Shown here one piece after another: positions 1 through 10,200 of a stretch of DNA of 64,000 nt. The position numbers were made by a program, and so were the translations under genes. Below the pieces are notes generated by a model that worked only from the letters and a program-made list of their open reading frames with translations, did no database searches and was not told the DNA's origin. The number at the start of each line of letters is the position of its first letter. The stretch's first letter is position 1. Source of the stretch: Polynucleobacter sp. JS-JIR-II-b4 (GTDB taxonomy: Bacteria; Pseudomonadota; Gammaproteobacteria; Burkholderiales; Burkholderiaceae); the NCBI RefSeq assembly GCF_018687815.1, contig NZ_CP061306.1:1922001-1986000 (forward strand). The letters are read 5' to 3'.

Positions 1-1873
1 AGTTTTTAAATATGCGACGGCCAATAAACTTCGGCTTCTCTGGAACATATGCAGACCAATCAATCATCTCGCGATTTTTACGGGCTGCAGCCAAAGAAAT
101 TGTTGGCGCCGCTTTCTTGTTCGCATGTTGCTCACGAATACGCACATAGTCATCGCGTAAATCTTGAATAAATTTCTTGGCACTTTCATCGGACAGCAAG
201 CTGGAAGCTACTGAAACTGAACGAGATGCGTCAGGTACATACACCACAGGGCCATCGTAGTGTGGGGCAATCTTCACTGCTGTATGAACGCGTGAAGTTG
301 TTGCACCACCAATCATCAATGGGATTTGGCGCTCGCGGAACCAATCATCACGTTGCATTTCTTGTGCAACATAAGTCATCTCTTCTAGCGAAGGCGTAAT
401 CAGGCCAGATAAGCCGACAATGTCCGCATTCTCTTCTTTGGCACGCTTGAGAATCTCTGCACAAGGAACCATCACACCCATATTGGCTACTTCAAAGTTA
501 TTGCATTGCAGAACAACGGTCACAATATTTTTACCAATATCGTGAACGTCGCCCTTCACAGTAGCCATGACGATCTTGCCCTTAGCCTTAGCTTCGCCAC
601 CTGCTGCAATATGTTGACGCTTTTCTTCTTCGATGTACGGAATCAAGATGGCAACTGCTTGCTTCATCACACGCGCACTTTTAACTACTTGAGGTAAGAA
701 CATCTTGCCCGCACCAAACAAGTCGCCCACGACATTCATGCCGTCCATCAGCGGGCCCTCAATAACTTCAATGGGCCTGCCACCAGCGCCCATAATTTCA
801 GCTCGTAAATCTTCGGTATCTTCTTCAATAAAAGTAGTAATGCCATGCACCAGGGCATGCGTTAGACGCTCACGTACAGGGGCTTCACGCCACACTAGGT
901 TCTCGACCTGCTTAGCGCCGCCACCTTTAAATTGATCGGCAATATCGAGCAAACGCTCGGTAGGTGTTTTGCCATCTTTTTCTTTAAAGCGATTGAGAAC
1001 AACATCCTCAACACGCTCACGCAACTCAGGATCTAAATCGGCGTAAACGCCCAACTGACCTGCATTCACAATGCCCATATCCATGCCAGCTTGAATGGCG
1101 TGATACAGGAACACCGTATGAATTGCTTCACGAACACGGTCATTACCGCGGAATGAGAAGCTCACATTAGAAACGCCGCCGCTAACCTTAGCACCCGGTA
1201 GGTTTTCTTTAATCCAGCGGGTGGCATTAATAAAGTCGACCGCATAGTTGTCGTGCTCTTCAATACCAGTAGCGATTGCAAAAATATTTGGATCAAAAAT
1301 AATGTCTTCAGCTGGAAAGCCAATTTCATTCACTAAGATCTCATAGCAGCGCTGACAGATTTCTGTCTTACGCTTAAAGGTATCGGCTTGCCCTACCTCA
1401 TCAAAAGCCATCACTACAGAAGCAGCACCATAACGACGAATTAAACGCGCTTGTTTTCTGAAAGACTCTTCACCCTCTTTTAAGGAGATCGAGTTCACAA
1501 TTGGCTTACCTTGAATGCACTTCAAACCTGCTTCAATCACACTCCACTTGGAGGAATCGATCATGATAGGAACACGTGCAATATCAGGCTCAGAGGCGAT
1601 CAAATTAAGGAAGCGTGTCATCGCCGCCTCAGAATCTAACATCGCTTCATCCATATTAATGTCGATGACTTGTGCGCCATTCTCAACCTGCTGACGCGCC
1701 ACAACGAGCGCCTCATCAAATTGATTATTCAAAATCATTCTGGAAAATGCTTTTGAGCCTGTGACGTTCGTACGCTCACCGATGTTGACGAAGCCAACAT
1801 CAGAGGTCACGTTAAATGGCTCAAGGCCAGAAAGCTTCATCGCTGGCATTACTTTTTTCTCTATCTTGCTCAT
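1..1873 (-). CDS. metH: Cobalamin-dependent methionine synthase, C-terminal part (pterin, cap, B12 and start of activation domains), cut by left edge
   Basis: Transfers methyl from 5-methyl-THF through cobalamin to homocysteine. About 624 residues lie in the window and the gene runs off the left edge. I translated the region directly: it starts [13 protein letters not shown], then the pterin-binding domain ([15 protein letters not shown] near residues 26-40), the cap, and the B12 domain with the His-on motif DVHDIGKN near residue 440, then the beginning of the reactivation domain. The homocysteine-binding domain is missing here and is encoded by the gene just upstream, whose TGA overlaps this ATG (ATGA). 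So methionine synthase is made as two polypeptides, as in other Burkholderiales. The two products presumably associate (inference). Very sure of identity; only the left end is unknown. Confidence 0.97.
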   Translation of the reverse strand, partial: MSKIEKKVMPAMKLSGLEPFNVTSDVGFVNIGERTNVTGSKAFSRMILNNQFDEALVVARQQVENGAQVIDINMDEAMLDSEAAMTRFLNLIASEPDIARVPIMIDSSKWSVIEAGLKCIQGKPIVNSISLKEGEESFRKQARLIRRYGAASVVMAFDEVGQADTFKRKTEICQRCYEILVNEIGFPAEDIIFDPNIFAIATGIEEHDNYAVDFINATRWIKENLPGAKVSGGVSNVSFSFRGNDRVREAIHTVFLYHAIQAGMDMGIVNAGQLGVYADLDPELRERVEDVVLNRFKEKDGKTPTERLLDIADQFKGGGAKQVENLVWREAPVRERLTHALVHGITTFIEEDTEDLRAEIMGAGGRPIEVIEGPLMDGMNVVGDLFGAGKMFLPQVVKSARVMKQAVAILIPYIEEEKRQHIAAGGEAKAKGKIVMATVKGDVHDIGKNIVTVVLQCNNFEVANMGVMVPCAEILKRAKEENADIVGLSGLITPSLEEMTYVAQEMQRDDWFRERQIPLMIGGATTSRVHTAVKIAPHYDGPVVYVPDASRSVSVASSLLSDESAKKFIQDLRDDYVRIREQHANKKAAPTISLAAARKNREMIDWSAYVPEKPKFIGRRIFKN

Positions 1874-2934
1874 GCTGATATCTCCGCATTTTCGCGATAG
1901 AAGGCACGTGGCTTACGCTTAGCAACGGCATTCGCAATTGCACGAATATGATCAGGTGTCGTACCGCAGCAGCCACCTACCAAATTTACTAAGCCATCTT
2001 TAGCAAAACCATCTACTAGGCTAGAAGTGATTTCTGGGGTCTCATCAAAGCCCGTATCACTCATCGGATTAGGCAAACCCGCATTGGGGTAACAAGACAC
2101 TGCCGCATCGCAAATTCTTGCTAGCTCTGCAATATATGGGCGCATTAAAGCAGCGCCTAAGGCACAGTTCAAGCCAAAAGTGAGCGGCTTAATGTGACGC
2201 AAACTATTCCAGAATGCCTCAACTGTTTGGCCTGACAAAATACGTCCAGATGCATCAGTCACCGTTCCAGAAATCATTACCGGTAAACGCTCACCAGTCT
2301 CTTCAAAAAATTCGTCGAGGGCAAACAATGCTGCTTTGGCATTGAGCGTATCGAAAATGGTTTCAACCAAAAATAAATCGACGCCACCCGCAAATAAACC
2401 TTCAATCTGCTCACGATACGAAGCACGCAATGCATCAAAGGTTACATTGCGCGCACCTGGATCATTAACATCTGGTGAAATGCTCGCAGTCTTTGGTGTA
2501 GGCCCAATCGCGCCCGCAGCAAAACGCGGTCTTTCTGGGGTGCTGTATTTTTCACAAGCTGCGCGCGCTAATTTGGCAGAGACTTCATTCATCTCACGAG
2601 CCAAGCCAGCCATTTTGTAGTCCTCTTGCGCCACTGAGGTTGCACCAAAAGTATTGGTTTCAATAATGTCTGCGCCAGCATCCAAATATTGCTCATGGAT
2701 CTTGCTAATAATTTGCGGCTGAGTCAAAACTAAGAGCTCATTGTTACCTTTGATATCGCCAGGATGATCGGCAAATCGGGCATTTCCCGGCAAACCGCGA
2801 TAGTCAGCCTCAGTTAACTTATATTGCTGAATCATGGTGCCCATGGCGCCATCCAAAATGAGGATGCGCTGCTTTAATAGCTCGGGAAGCTTTTGACCGC
2901 GGGTATAGGGCTGGGACAAACCATTAGATTGCAT
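1870..2934 (-). CDS. metH: Methionine synthase N-terminal part: homocysteine S-methyltransferase domain as a separate protein
   Basis: 354-residue stand-alone homocysteine-binding TIM barrel of MetH. It opens with [15 protein letters not shown], typical of the family, and carries the zinc ligands: one Cys in [10 protein letters not shown] and the pair in [10 protein letters not shown] near the C-terminus. It activates homocysteine as a zinc thiolate for methylation by the cobalamin module encoded directly downstream, to which it is coupled by a 4-base overlap. Only about 74 bases separate it from the divergent phaM start, and I see no cobalamin riboswitch there. Alternative: a free-standing betaine- or S-methylmethionine-dependent enzyme, but the overlap with the rest of metH makes that unlikely. 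Confidence 0.95.
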   Translation of the reverse strand: MQSNGLSQPYTRGQKLPELLKQRILILDGAMGTMIQQYKLTEADYRGLPGNARFADHPGDIKGNNELLVLTQPQIISKIHEQYLDAGADIIETNTFGATSVAQEDYKMAGLAREMNEVSAKLARAACEKYSTPERPRFAAGAIGPTPKTASISPDVNDPGARNVTFDALRASYREQIEGLFAGGVDLFLVETIFDTLNAKAALFALDEFFEETGERLPVMISGTVTDASGRILSGQTVEAFWNSLRHIKPLTFGLNCALGAALMRPYIAELARICDAAVSCYPNAGLPNPMSDTGFDETPEITSSLVDGFAKDGLVNLVGGCCGTTPDHIRAIANAVAKRKPRAFYRENAEISA

Positions 2935-3008
2935 TGTTAAACCGGGATTAATCTCTAGAATCCCTTATTCTATTGGAAAAGCCACTTTTCATTCACCCCG
3001 GAGCCCTT

Positions 3009-3467
3009 ATGTTTGGAACCATTCCAGAATTCAATCAAAGCCTAGATATGTTTAAAACCATGTGGGGACAAGGTGCTGCAGGTCAGGCTGGACAGTTCCC
3101 CTTCACGGCAGACGCCTCTAAGGCTGCTGGCGGCTTTGCTTCGGCTTTTCCTGGCTTGGATGTGGATGAGCTTGAAAAACGCATTAAAGACCTGAAAAGC
3201 GTTGAAAACTGGCTCAATTTGAACCTCAACATCCTCAAATCGACGATTCAGGGTCTAGAAGTTCAGCATGCCACCATGATGGCACTCAAATCCTTTGGCG
3301 ATGCTGTATCTGCAGCTAGCTCAGCAGCCAGCTCAACAAGCACCCCAAAGGAAGAATCTAAGACTAAAACGACTAGTGCTAAACCACGGAAAACCGCAAC
3401 ACGCCGTCCTCGCAAAGCTGGCGACGCAACTTTCCTCGACGAAGTAGGTAATTCAGATGAGCAATAG
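3009..3467 (+). CDS. phaM: PhaM-family polyhydroxyalkanoate granule regulatory protein
   Basis: Granule-associated protein of about 152 residues. PhaM binds PHB synthase, activates it and links granules to the nucleoid. The core has the family's helical block (DVDELEKRIKDLKSVENWL and the following NLNLNILKSTIQGLEVQ). It ends in a Ser/Thr/Lys/Arg-rich low-complexity tail (KPRKTATRRPRKA) that resembles the DNA-binding tail of Cupriavidus PhaM. I prefer the ATG at 3009, preceded by GGAG five bases away, over an in-frame TTG at 2973. The last 89 bases overlap, tail to tail, the gene on the opposite strand. PHB metabolism is inferred; no synthase is in this window. Confidence 0.85.
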   Translation: MFGTIPEFNQSLDMFKTMWGQGAAGQAGQFPFTADASKAAGGFASAFPGLDVDELEKRIKDLKSVENWLNLNLNILKSTIQGLEVQHATMMALKSFGDAVSAASSAASSTSTPKEESKTKTTSAKPRKTATRRPRKAGDATFLDEVGNSDEQ

Positions 3468-4464
3468 CCTCACCCATTGCAAATGTGAGTTGATGAATAT
3501 CTAATTCACGCTTAAACAAGACCGGCACAATCTCCCTAGCATGTGCCGGTTTTTTACATGCGGCCAAAGTATCCGCCAAGCGATCATCATGATGCGCTTT
3601 GAGTTGCGCAACGCGCGGCCTAATTCCAGTAAATGGTTTGCCATGTGAAGGCAGTACCAATGCATGCTCAGGCAACACTAAATATTTTTCAATAGAGTCA
3701 AGATATAAGCCTAGCGGATCTGCATCTGGGTCAGCATCATAAACACTCACATTAGTAGAAATGCGGGGCAACAACATATCTCCAGAAATCAACACTCCAA
3801 GATCTTTACAAAACAATGAAGCATGCTCAGGCGCGTGCCCATAGCCCATGATGACTTGCCACGCATGACCACCAATCAAAATAGACTCGCCATCAATAAT
3901 GCGGCGGTATTGACGTGGCACTCCAGGCACCATATTGCTGTAGTAATTGGAGCGCCCGCGAATTTTTTCTAAATCTTCAGTAGTTGTTAAACCATGTCTT
4001 TGAAAATGATCTGCGGAACCACCGCTGCCAGCCCGTGACCCAACTGCAGCACCCCCCTCTTTACAACTTAACCATTGCGCAGTTAAGTAATCCGTCATGG
4101 AAATCCACATAGGGACATTCCATTTTTGACAGAGCCATTGGGACAGCCCCACATGGTCAGGATGCATATGCGTCACTATCACGCGCAAGACTGGTAAGCC
4201 TTCAAGCTGAGTAGCAAACACTTGCTCCCATGAAGCTCTTGTCTCATCATTAGCAATACCGCAGTCCACAATCGTCCAACCCACAACACCATCAATTTCG
4301 TCGCGCAGCAGCCAAAGATTGATGTGATCTAAAGCAAAGGGCAGACGCATTCTGATCCAGCGAACACCTGGCGCAACCTCGATGCTGCTACCCACTTCCG
4401 GAAGAGCATCTCCTAAGGGATAATGAATTGTAGCTTCAGCACTGGCTTTGTTTTGAGTATTCAT
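3379..4464 (-). CDS. Metallo-beta-lactamase-fold hydrolase with C-terminal winged-helix
   Basis: 361-residue soluble MBL-fold hydrolase. The zinc-binding HxHxDH motif is THMHPDHVG at about residues 98-106. Further ligands are in a GYGHAPEH segment, an ISGDMLLP segment and LPSHGKPF. The C-terminal basic region (LLRRGKLRRQL) fits the small winged-helix often found in this glyoxalase II/RNase-Z-like subgroup. The substrate cannot be told from sequence; thioesters and lactones are possible. The 3' end runs 89 bases into phaM on the other strand. The 5' end faces a small DUF1289 gene about 41 bases away. Confidence 0.85.
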   Translation of the reverse strand: MNTQNKASAEATIHYPLGDALPEVGSSIEVAPGVRWIRMRLPFALDHINLWLLRDEIDGVVGWTIVDCGIANDETRASWEQVFATQLEGLPVLRVIVTHMHPDHVGLSQWLCQKWNVPMWISMTDYLTAQWLSCKEGGAAVGSRAGSGGSADHFQRHGLTTTEDLEKIRGRSNYYSNMVPGVPRQYRRIIDGESILIGGHAWQVIMGYGHAPEHASLFCKDLGVLISGDMLLPRISTNVSVYDADPDADPLGLYLDSIEKYLVLPEHALVLPSHGKPFTGIRPRVAQLKAHHDDRLADTLAACKKPAHAREIVPVLFKRELDIHQLTFAMGEAIAHLNYLLRRGKLRRQLCEDGVLRFSVV

Positions 4465-4505
4465 GGCTTAGTGTTATTGATTGATTTTTTACTTCTAGGT
4501 TTGCT

Positions 4506-4682
4506 TTGACAACAGTTCCATCGCCTTGCATTAATTGGTGTGACATTAATCCTGAAAATGGTTACTGTCGTGGCTGCTATCGTACCTTGACTGAAATTGC
4601 TGATTGGTCAGATCTCACGAATCCTGAGAAGCTTGAGGTTTGGACGCAACTTCCAAGTCGCAAACCCCAAGCACCACAGTAA
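4506..4682 (+). CDS. DUF1289 small cysteine-rich protein
   Basis: 58-residue protein found by reading the gap between the MBL hydrolase and acuI. It matches the DUF1289 (YdhL-like) pattern: SPCINWCDINPENGYCRGC followed by RTLTEIADW. Four cysteines in two CxxxC/CxxC-like pairs suggest a metal-binding knuckle. The start is TTG at 4506 with an AGG about seven bases upstream; an in-frame stop at 4482 rules out a longer N-terminus with ATG. Function of the family is unknown to me. Confidence 0.85.
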   Translation: MTTVPSPCINWCDINPENGYCRGCYRTLTEIADWSDLTNPEKLEVWTQLPSRKPQAPQ

Positions 4683-4702
4683 TATCAATCTTTATTTCTT
4701 TT

Positions 4703-5686
4703 TCATTTATTGACGTCGACAATCAACCGTCCACGTACATTACCCGCCATTAATTCTTGCGCGTATTTGATTGACTCCTCAAGCGTAATCTCATGAGAGA
4801 TTTCATCTAAGGTTTTCAGATCCACTAACTTACTCAACTGCTCATAGGCGGCAATGCGTTTTGCACGTGGCACAGTCACACTATTAATGCCGTACAAAGT
4901 CACTCCGCGCAAAATAAATGGTGCAACACTAGAAGGAAAATCCATGCCTTGAGCCAGTCCACAAGCAGCTACTGCACCATCGCTCTTGGTCTGCGCGCAC
5001 GCATTAGCCAAGGTATGACTACCCACACTATCAACTACTGCAGCCCATCGTTCTTTTGCCAATGGCTTGCCAGGAGCAGATAAGGTAGCGCGATCAATTA
5101 CTTCAGTTGCACCCAATTTCTTCAGGTAATCCGCTTCAGCCATACGGCCAGTGCTCGCGACAACAGTAAAACCTAGCTTGCTGAGAAGGGTGATGGCAAA
5201 GCTGCCAACGCCGCCCGCAGCACCGGTGACCAGAACCTCACCATCACTTGGCTTAAGCCCATGCTTTTGTAGTGCCATGACGCAGAGCATGGCGGTATAA
5301 CCGGCAGTGCCAATGGCTAATGCTTGTTTCGCAGTAAACCCCTTGGGCAGTGGAATCAACCAATCGGCCTTCACACGGGCCTGCTGTCCTAAGCCACCCC
5401 AATGCCCTTCCCCAACTCCCCAGCCATTAAGAAGCACCATATCGCCAGTCTTGAAGTCGGAACTGGTGCTCTCCATTACTTCACCAGCAAAATCGATGCC
5501 AGGCACCATTGGGAAGCTGCGAACCACCGGGCCTTTGCCGGTGATAGCCAGGCCATCCTTGTAATTGAGAGTGGAATATAGGACCTTTACGCGAACATCG
5601 CCTTCTGGGAGCTTAGCCTCATCAACTTGGGCTAATTCTGCGCGATACCCTTGATCATCCTTATTTACCAATATTGCTTTAAACAT
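4703..5686 (-). CDS. acuI: Acrylyl-CoA reductase (AcuI/YhdH) family zinc-free MDR oxidoreductase
   Basis: 327-residue NADPH-dependent medium-chain dehydrogenase/reductase. It begins MFKAILVNKDDQGYRAEL, has STLNYKDGLAITGKG in the catalytic domain and the nucleotide-binding motif VTGAAGGVGSFAI near residues 150-162. This arrangement, together with AACGLAQGMDFPSSVAPFI later on, is characteristic of AcuI/YhdH, which reduces acrylyl-CoA to propionyl-CoA in DMSP or 3-hydroxypropionate metabolism and protects against acrylate. An AAAAGGAAGAGAC leader gives a good ribosome site. No DMSP genes are adjacent, so the physiological role is inference. Confidence 0.9.
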   Translation of the reverse strand: MFKAILVNKDDQGYRAELAQVDEAKLPEGDVRVKVLYSTLNYKDGLAITGKGPVVRSFPMVPGIDFAGEVMESTSSDFKTGDMVLLNGWGVGEGHWGGLGQQARVKADWLIPLPKGFTAKQALAIGTAGYTAMLCVMALQKHGLKPSDGEVLVTGAAGGVGSFAITLLSKLGFTVVASTGRMAEADYLKKLGATEVIDRATLSAPGKPLAKERWAAVVDSVGSHTLANACAQTKSDGAVAACGLAQGMDFPSSVAPFILRGVTLYGINSVTVPRAKRIAAYEQLSKLVDLKTLDEISHEITLEESIKYAQELMAGNVRGRLIVDVNK

Positions 5687-5773
5687 GTCTCTTCCTTTTA
5701 GAACGAGGTATTTCCCCGCAGCAATTGCTTAATAGGTTTATCCTAACGAGCATTGCTGATTATGGAGGTTTCC

Positions 5774-6070
5774 ATGAAAAAAATTCTACTATTAACTACG
5801 ATTTCTGGCTTGGCGCTATCTGGCTGCTATTCCACCCAAATTAATATGTCCATGGGCAATATGCGCCTGATCACCTCTAGCGCTGCGCCGCAGGATGTTA
5901 TGGATTTTGCTACCAAGACCTGTAAAGATGATTTCTATGAAGGCGCCAGCTTTCTGTCCAAGGCAGGCAAAGAATATCGCTTCAAGTGCGTAAAAGCTGA
6001 AGAGAATGAAGTGTTAAATCCCATTCCCGGTACAACACTGACCGCTACAGCAAAAGCTGAAGCTAAATAA
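5774..6070 (+). CDS. Small lipoprotein of unknown function
   Basis: 98 residues from the ATG at 5774, which has a GGAGG ribosome site five bases upstream; a longer reading from 5753 is less likely. The N-terminus MKKILLLTTISGLALSGC is a clear type II signal peptide with lipobox LSGC. The mature part is acidic-to-neutral with two further cysteines (KTCKDDF, RFKCVKAE) that could form a disulfide. I do not recognise a family. It sits ten bases before the flavin reductase gene and may be cotranscribed. Confidence 0.75.
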   Translation: MKKILLLTTISGLALSGCYSTQINMSMGNMRLITSSAAPQDVMDFATKTCKDDFYEGASFLSKAGKEYRFKCVKAEENEVLNPIPGTTLTATAKAEAK

Positions 6071-6080
6071 GCAAAGACTA

Positions 6081-6581
6081 ATGACCCCGTTTACTTCACA
6101 AGAGCTGCGCAAAGGTTTCGCATCATTTGCAACTGGGGTCACTGTTATCACTTGCCTAGATGAGGAAAATAATTCTCACGGCATTACGATTAGCTCCTTC
6201 AATACTGTCTCACTCGAGCCACCACTCATACTTTGGAGTCTCAAGAAGCATTCGCGTCTAATGCCATGGGTTGAGCTTGGCAAGAAACATTTGATTCATG
6301 TTTTAGAACGCTCGCAAGAGAATCTGGCCATGCATTTCGCTAATGTGAAGACCGATCAATTCAAGGGAGTTGATCACAAGCTAGCTGCTAGCGGACTTAC
6401 GCAGATTGATCATTGTGTTGCTTACTACGAATGTGAAACTGTTTGTGTTCATATTGGCGGTGATCACAATATTATTGTTGCTAAAGTGATTAACTTAAAA
6501 AATCATCCTGAACGAGAGCCACTCATTTTTGCGCGCAGCCAATTTGTTGGCCTCGATTTCACAGAAACTAAAGCTAGCTAA
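6081..6581 (+). CDS. Flavin reductase family protein (FMN-binding split barrel)
   Basis: 166 residues with the whole FMN-binding split-barrel of flavin reductases/HpaC-type proteins: LRKGFASFATGVTVITCLD, then SSFNTVSLEPPLILWSL, then ending in PLIFARSQFVGLD. Such enzymes reduce FMN or FAD with NAD(P)H and hand it to a partner monooxygenase. No monooxygenase is adjacent. It lies between a lipoprotein gene (10-base gap) and a GST gene (28-base gap) on the same strand. The specific partner is unknown. Confidence 0.88.
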   Translation: MTPFTSQELRKGFASFATGVTVITCLDEENNSHGITISSFNTVSLEPPLILWSLKKHSRLMPWVELGKKHLIHVLERSQENLAMHFANVKTDQFKGVDHKLAASGLTQIDHCVAYYECETVCVHIGGDHNIIVAKVINLKNHPEREPLIFARSQFVGLDFTETKAS

Positions 6582-6609
6582 TACCACTTCATCTTTGTAA
6601 GGAAATGCC

Positions 6610-7272
6610 ATGATGCGTTTATGGGGTCGAAAAAGTTCGATTAACGTTCAAAAAGTATTGTGGTCCCTTGCCGAGCTTGGACTCAAAGAAGGCAAGGACT
6701 TTGAGCGCATCGATGCTGGCCTGCAATTTGGTATCAATAACACTCCAGAGTTTTTAAATCTCAACCCAAATGGCTTAGTACCTACACTGGAAGATGGTGA
6801 AGTGGTACTTTGGGAATCCAATACCATCATGCGCTACTTAGCCCGTCAGCATGATCAGGCTGGGCGCTTTACAGCAGACATTAAGACTCAGTACGAATCC
6901 GAGAAATGGATGGATTGGCAATTGGGCACAATGTGGCCAGCGCTGCGCATAGCATTTCTGGGTCTCACCAGAACACCAGAGGCAGAGCGTCAATACGAAT
7001 CGATTCTCAAGGGATACCAAGAAACTAATCGGCTGCTTGGATTGCTAGATCAAACATTGTCCAAGCAAAGCTATTGTGCGGGCAATCAATTTCAGACTGG
7101 AGATATTGTTCTAGCTCTGTGTGTCAGTCGTTGGATTCTTCTAAATCAGACCTTCCCAAAGCACACTGGCGAGCGTGCACCCCTTAAGAATATCGATGCC
7201 TGGATGCAACGCCTAGAAAATGAAACTTGCTTTAACGATATTGTTGAAAAAGAACTCAATATCGTTAAATAG
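6610..7272 (+). CDS. Glutathione S-transferase family protein
   Basis: 220 residues with an N-terminal thioredoxin-fold half and an all-helical C-terminal half. RLWGRKSSINVQKVLWSLAEL is the beginning of a theta/beta-like GST, with Ser as probable catalytic residue (KSSIN). LNPNGLVPTLEDGEV supplies the cis-proline and ESNTIMRYLA the glutathione-gamma-glutamyl contacts. The tandem ATG at 6610/6613 follows AAGGAAATGCC. Substrate unknown. It converges on the RND permease gene with only 18 bases between stops. Confidence 0.9.
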   Translation: MMRLWGRKSSINVQKVLWSLAELGLKEGKDFERIDAGLQFGINNTPEFLNLNPNGLVPTLEDGEVVLWESNTIMRYLARQHDQAGRFTADIKTQYESEKWMDWQLGTMWPALRIAFLGLTRTPEAERQYESILKGYQETNRLLGLLDQTLSKQSYCAGNQFQTGDIVLALCVSRWILLNQTFPKHTGERAPLKNIDAWMQRLENETCFNDIVEKELNIVK

Positions 7273-7290
7273 TTTTTCTGTCTTTCATTT

Positions 7291-10200
7291 TTACTGCTGC
7301 TTAAATTTCTTGGCATGGTGATCGGCACCAATAAATAAGTACATTGCTGGCACTACAAAGAGTGTAAACAGCGTACCAATTGATAGGCCAGTGAAAATGA
7401 CAATGCCCATGGATTTGCGTCCTGCGGCACCCGCGCCAGAAGCAATCACCAAAGGTAATACACCTAAAACCATTGCTGCAGTTGTCATCAAAATCGGGCG
7501 CAAACGAACGCTACTTGCTTCAACGATGGCATCGAGCTTACTGCGCCCCGCTTCCTGAAGTTCATTCGCAAACTCCACGATCAAAATACCGTGCTTACTA
7601 ATCAAGCCCATGAGTGTGACTAGACCAACTTGGGTGTAGACGTTTAAGGTCGTGAATCCCAAATTAATAAATATCAAGGCGCCAAATAAGGCTAGCGGCA
7701 CAGAAACCAAAATTACAATCGGATCGCGGAAACTTTCAAACTGTGCCGCAAGCACCAAGAACACAATCAGAATCGCAAAGAACATGGTGACTAAGAAGCC
7801 GCCAGATTCAGCCATAAATTGGCGCGAAGGACCTGCGTAGTCCATGGTGTAACCATTAGGCGCAACCTCTTTCAGAGTCTGACGCATGTACTCCAATAAA
7901 TCCGCTTGCGAAATAAATGGAGTGCTTACACCCGAGATTGTTGCTGAATTCAATTGCTGGAAGTGATTGATAGACTGCGGTACCACTCTTTGTTTAATCG
8001 TTGCGATAGTGCGCGCTTGAACCATCGCACCACTTGGTGTGCGAATATAGTAATCCAATATTTGATCTGGATTGAGACGATCCACTTGCTTTACTTGTGG
8101 AATCACACGATAAGAGCGTCCGGCCACTGAGAAGTAATTTACATATCCACCGCCTAAAGCAGCAGATAAGGCTGAGCCGACTTGTTGCTGAGTCATACCT
8201 AGGGCAGCAACTTTTTCTCGATCAATCTCTAAAACATCTTGTGGCTTATCAATCTTAAGATCAGAATCCACGAAGAAGAAATTGCCACTGCGGCGCGCTT
8301 TATCAAGCACTGCTTGGGAGACTTCGTTTAGCGCCGCATAAGATTCTGTTGTATTAATGACCACCTGCACAGGTAAGCCTTGTGCGCCCGGTAAGGCTGG
8401 AAATTGGAAGGCGGCAACACGTGCGCCGGCAATGGAGTTCCACTTTTGCTGCATATCTTCTTGGAACTGAGTTGCATTACGACCTCGCTCACCCCAATCT
8501 TTCAGCAAGATACCGCCAAAGCTCGAAGTTGGACTCGTGATCTGAAAAGCCTGTTCGTATTCTGGTTCTGCAGCAGCAATTGCGTAGATTTGATCTGCAT
8601 AAGTCTGCATTTGCGTCACCGTACTATTGGGAGGTCCTGATGCTTGCATCAAAACAATGCCCTGGTCTTCAGTTGGCGCTAATTCAGCACGCGCCGTTGA
8701 GTACAAATAAGCTACGCCACCTAACAAGATGACGCCCATCACGATGATGACCTGCCAAGTGCTTAGCAAATCACGCAAAGTGGTTTGATAGCTGTGATGC
8801 ACCTTCTCAAAAATACGATCAATCTTTTGTACAAAAGGTGAAGCCTCTTGCTCTTCGGTAAAGATGCGAGAGCACATCATTGGGGATAGCGTCAAAGCAA
8901 TCAATCCTGAAACCGCTACTGCACTAGCCAAAGTAAAGGCAAATTCGGTAAACAGTGCACCCGTTAGGCCACCCTGAAAGCCAATAGGGATATACACCGC
9001 AATCAGCACTACCGTCATCGCCAAAATTGGGCCGCCTAATTCGCGGGCAGCAATTAAAGATGCCTCTAGTGGTGACTTACCTTCTTTCATGTGGCGGTCA
9101 ACGTTTTCCACCACGATGATGGCATCGTCCACCACCAATCCAATTGCCAAGACCAGGGCGAGAAGGGTAAGCAAGTTAATCGAATAACCCAGCACTTGCA
9201 TGAGGAAGAAAGTACCAATGAGCGATAAAGGCATTGCAATCACTGGAACAGCAACCGCGCGAGCACTACCCAAGAAGAGGTAGATCACCACTGTCACAAT
9301 CACCAAGGCCTCTATTAAAGTAGACACCACTTCATCAATAGAGCTAGTAATAAATTTGGTAGAGTCATAAACAATCTTGCCCGTCATGCCAATGGGTAAT
9401 TGCTTCTGAATATCTGGCACCACATCCCGAACACGTTGCGCTACATCCAATAGGTTGGCCTGCGGCGCAACCTTAATAGCAATAAATACTGACCTCTTGC
9501 CGCTAAAGGCAACATTTGTGTTGTAGTCCTCAGACCCCATAGTGACATTAGCCACTTGGTCTAAATAAACAATATTCACGCCATCTTTTTTAATGACTAA
9601 CTTGCGAAACTCATCCAGAGTATGCAAGTCGGTGCCAGCAACCAAGTCAACCGAGACCATCTCGCCTTTGGTGCTTCCAACCGCAGATAGGTAGTTGTTG
9701 GCTGCCATGGCGTTATAAACATCATCGGCGCCCACACCAAGACCGGCCATCTTCTCTCGATCCAACCAGGCGCGTAAGGCGAATTTACGTCCACCAGTAA
9801 TCTCTGCGTTTTGTACCCCCTCAACAGCGTCTAACTTTGGCTTTACAACTCGCAATAAATAGTCGGTAATAGCATTGTTGGGGATGTCATCACTATAGAA
9901 ACCCATATACATCGCAGCAGTAGATTGCCCAACCTGCACTGTCAAAATAGGTTGTTGTGCCTGCGGTGGCAACTGATTTTTTACTGCACTAATTTGAGTC
10001 TGTATCTGCGTTAATGCCGCGTTTGAGTCATAGTTCAACTTCAAAGTTGCAGTAATAGTGGAGACTCCACTCACGCTGGCAGAAGATAAGTAATCAATCC
10101 CTTGCGCCTGAGCTATAGATGCCTCAAGAGGCTGAGTAATAAACCCAGCAATTGTTTCAGGATCAGCACCATAGTAAGCCGTAGTGATGGTCACAATCGC

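Noticed and set aside
506..935. Plus-strand open frames opposite metH
   Set aside because: They lie antisense to the conserved B12 and cap domains of MetH and have no recognisable features.
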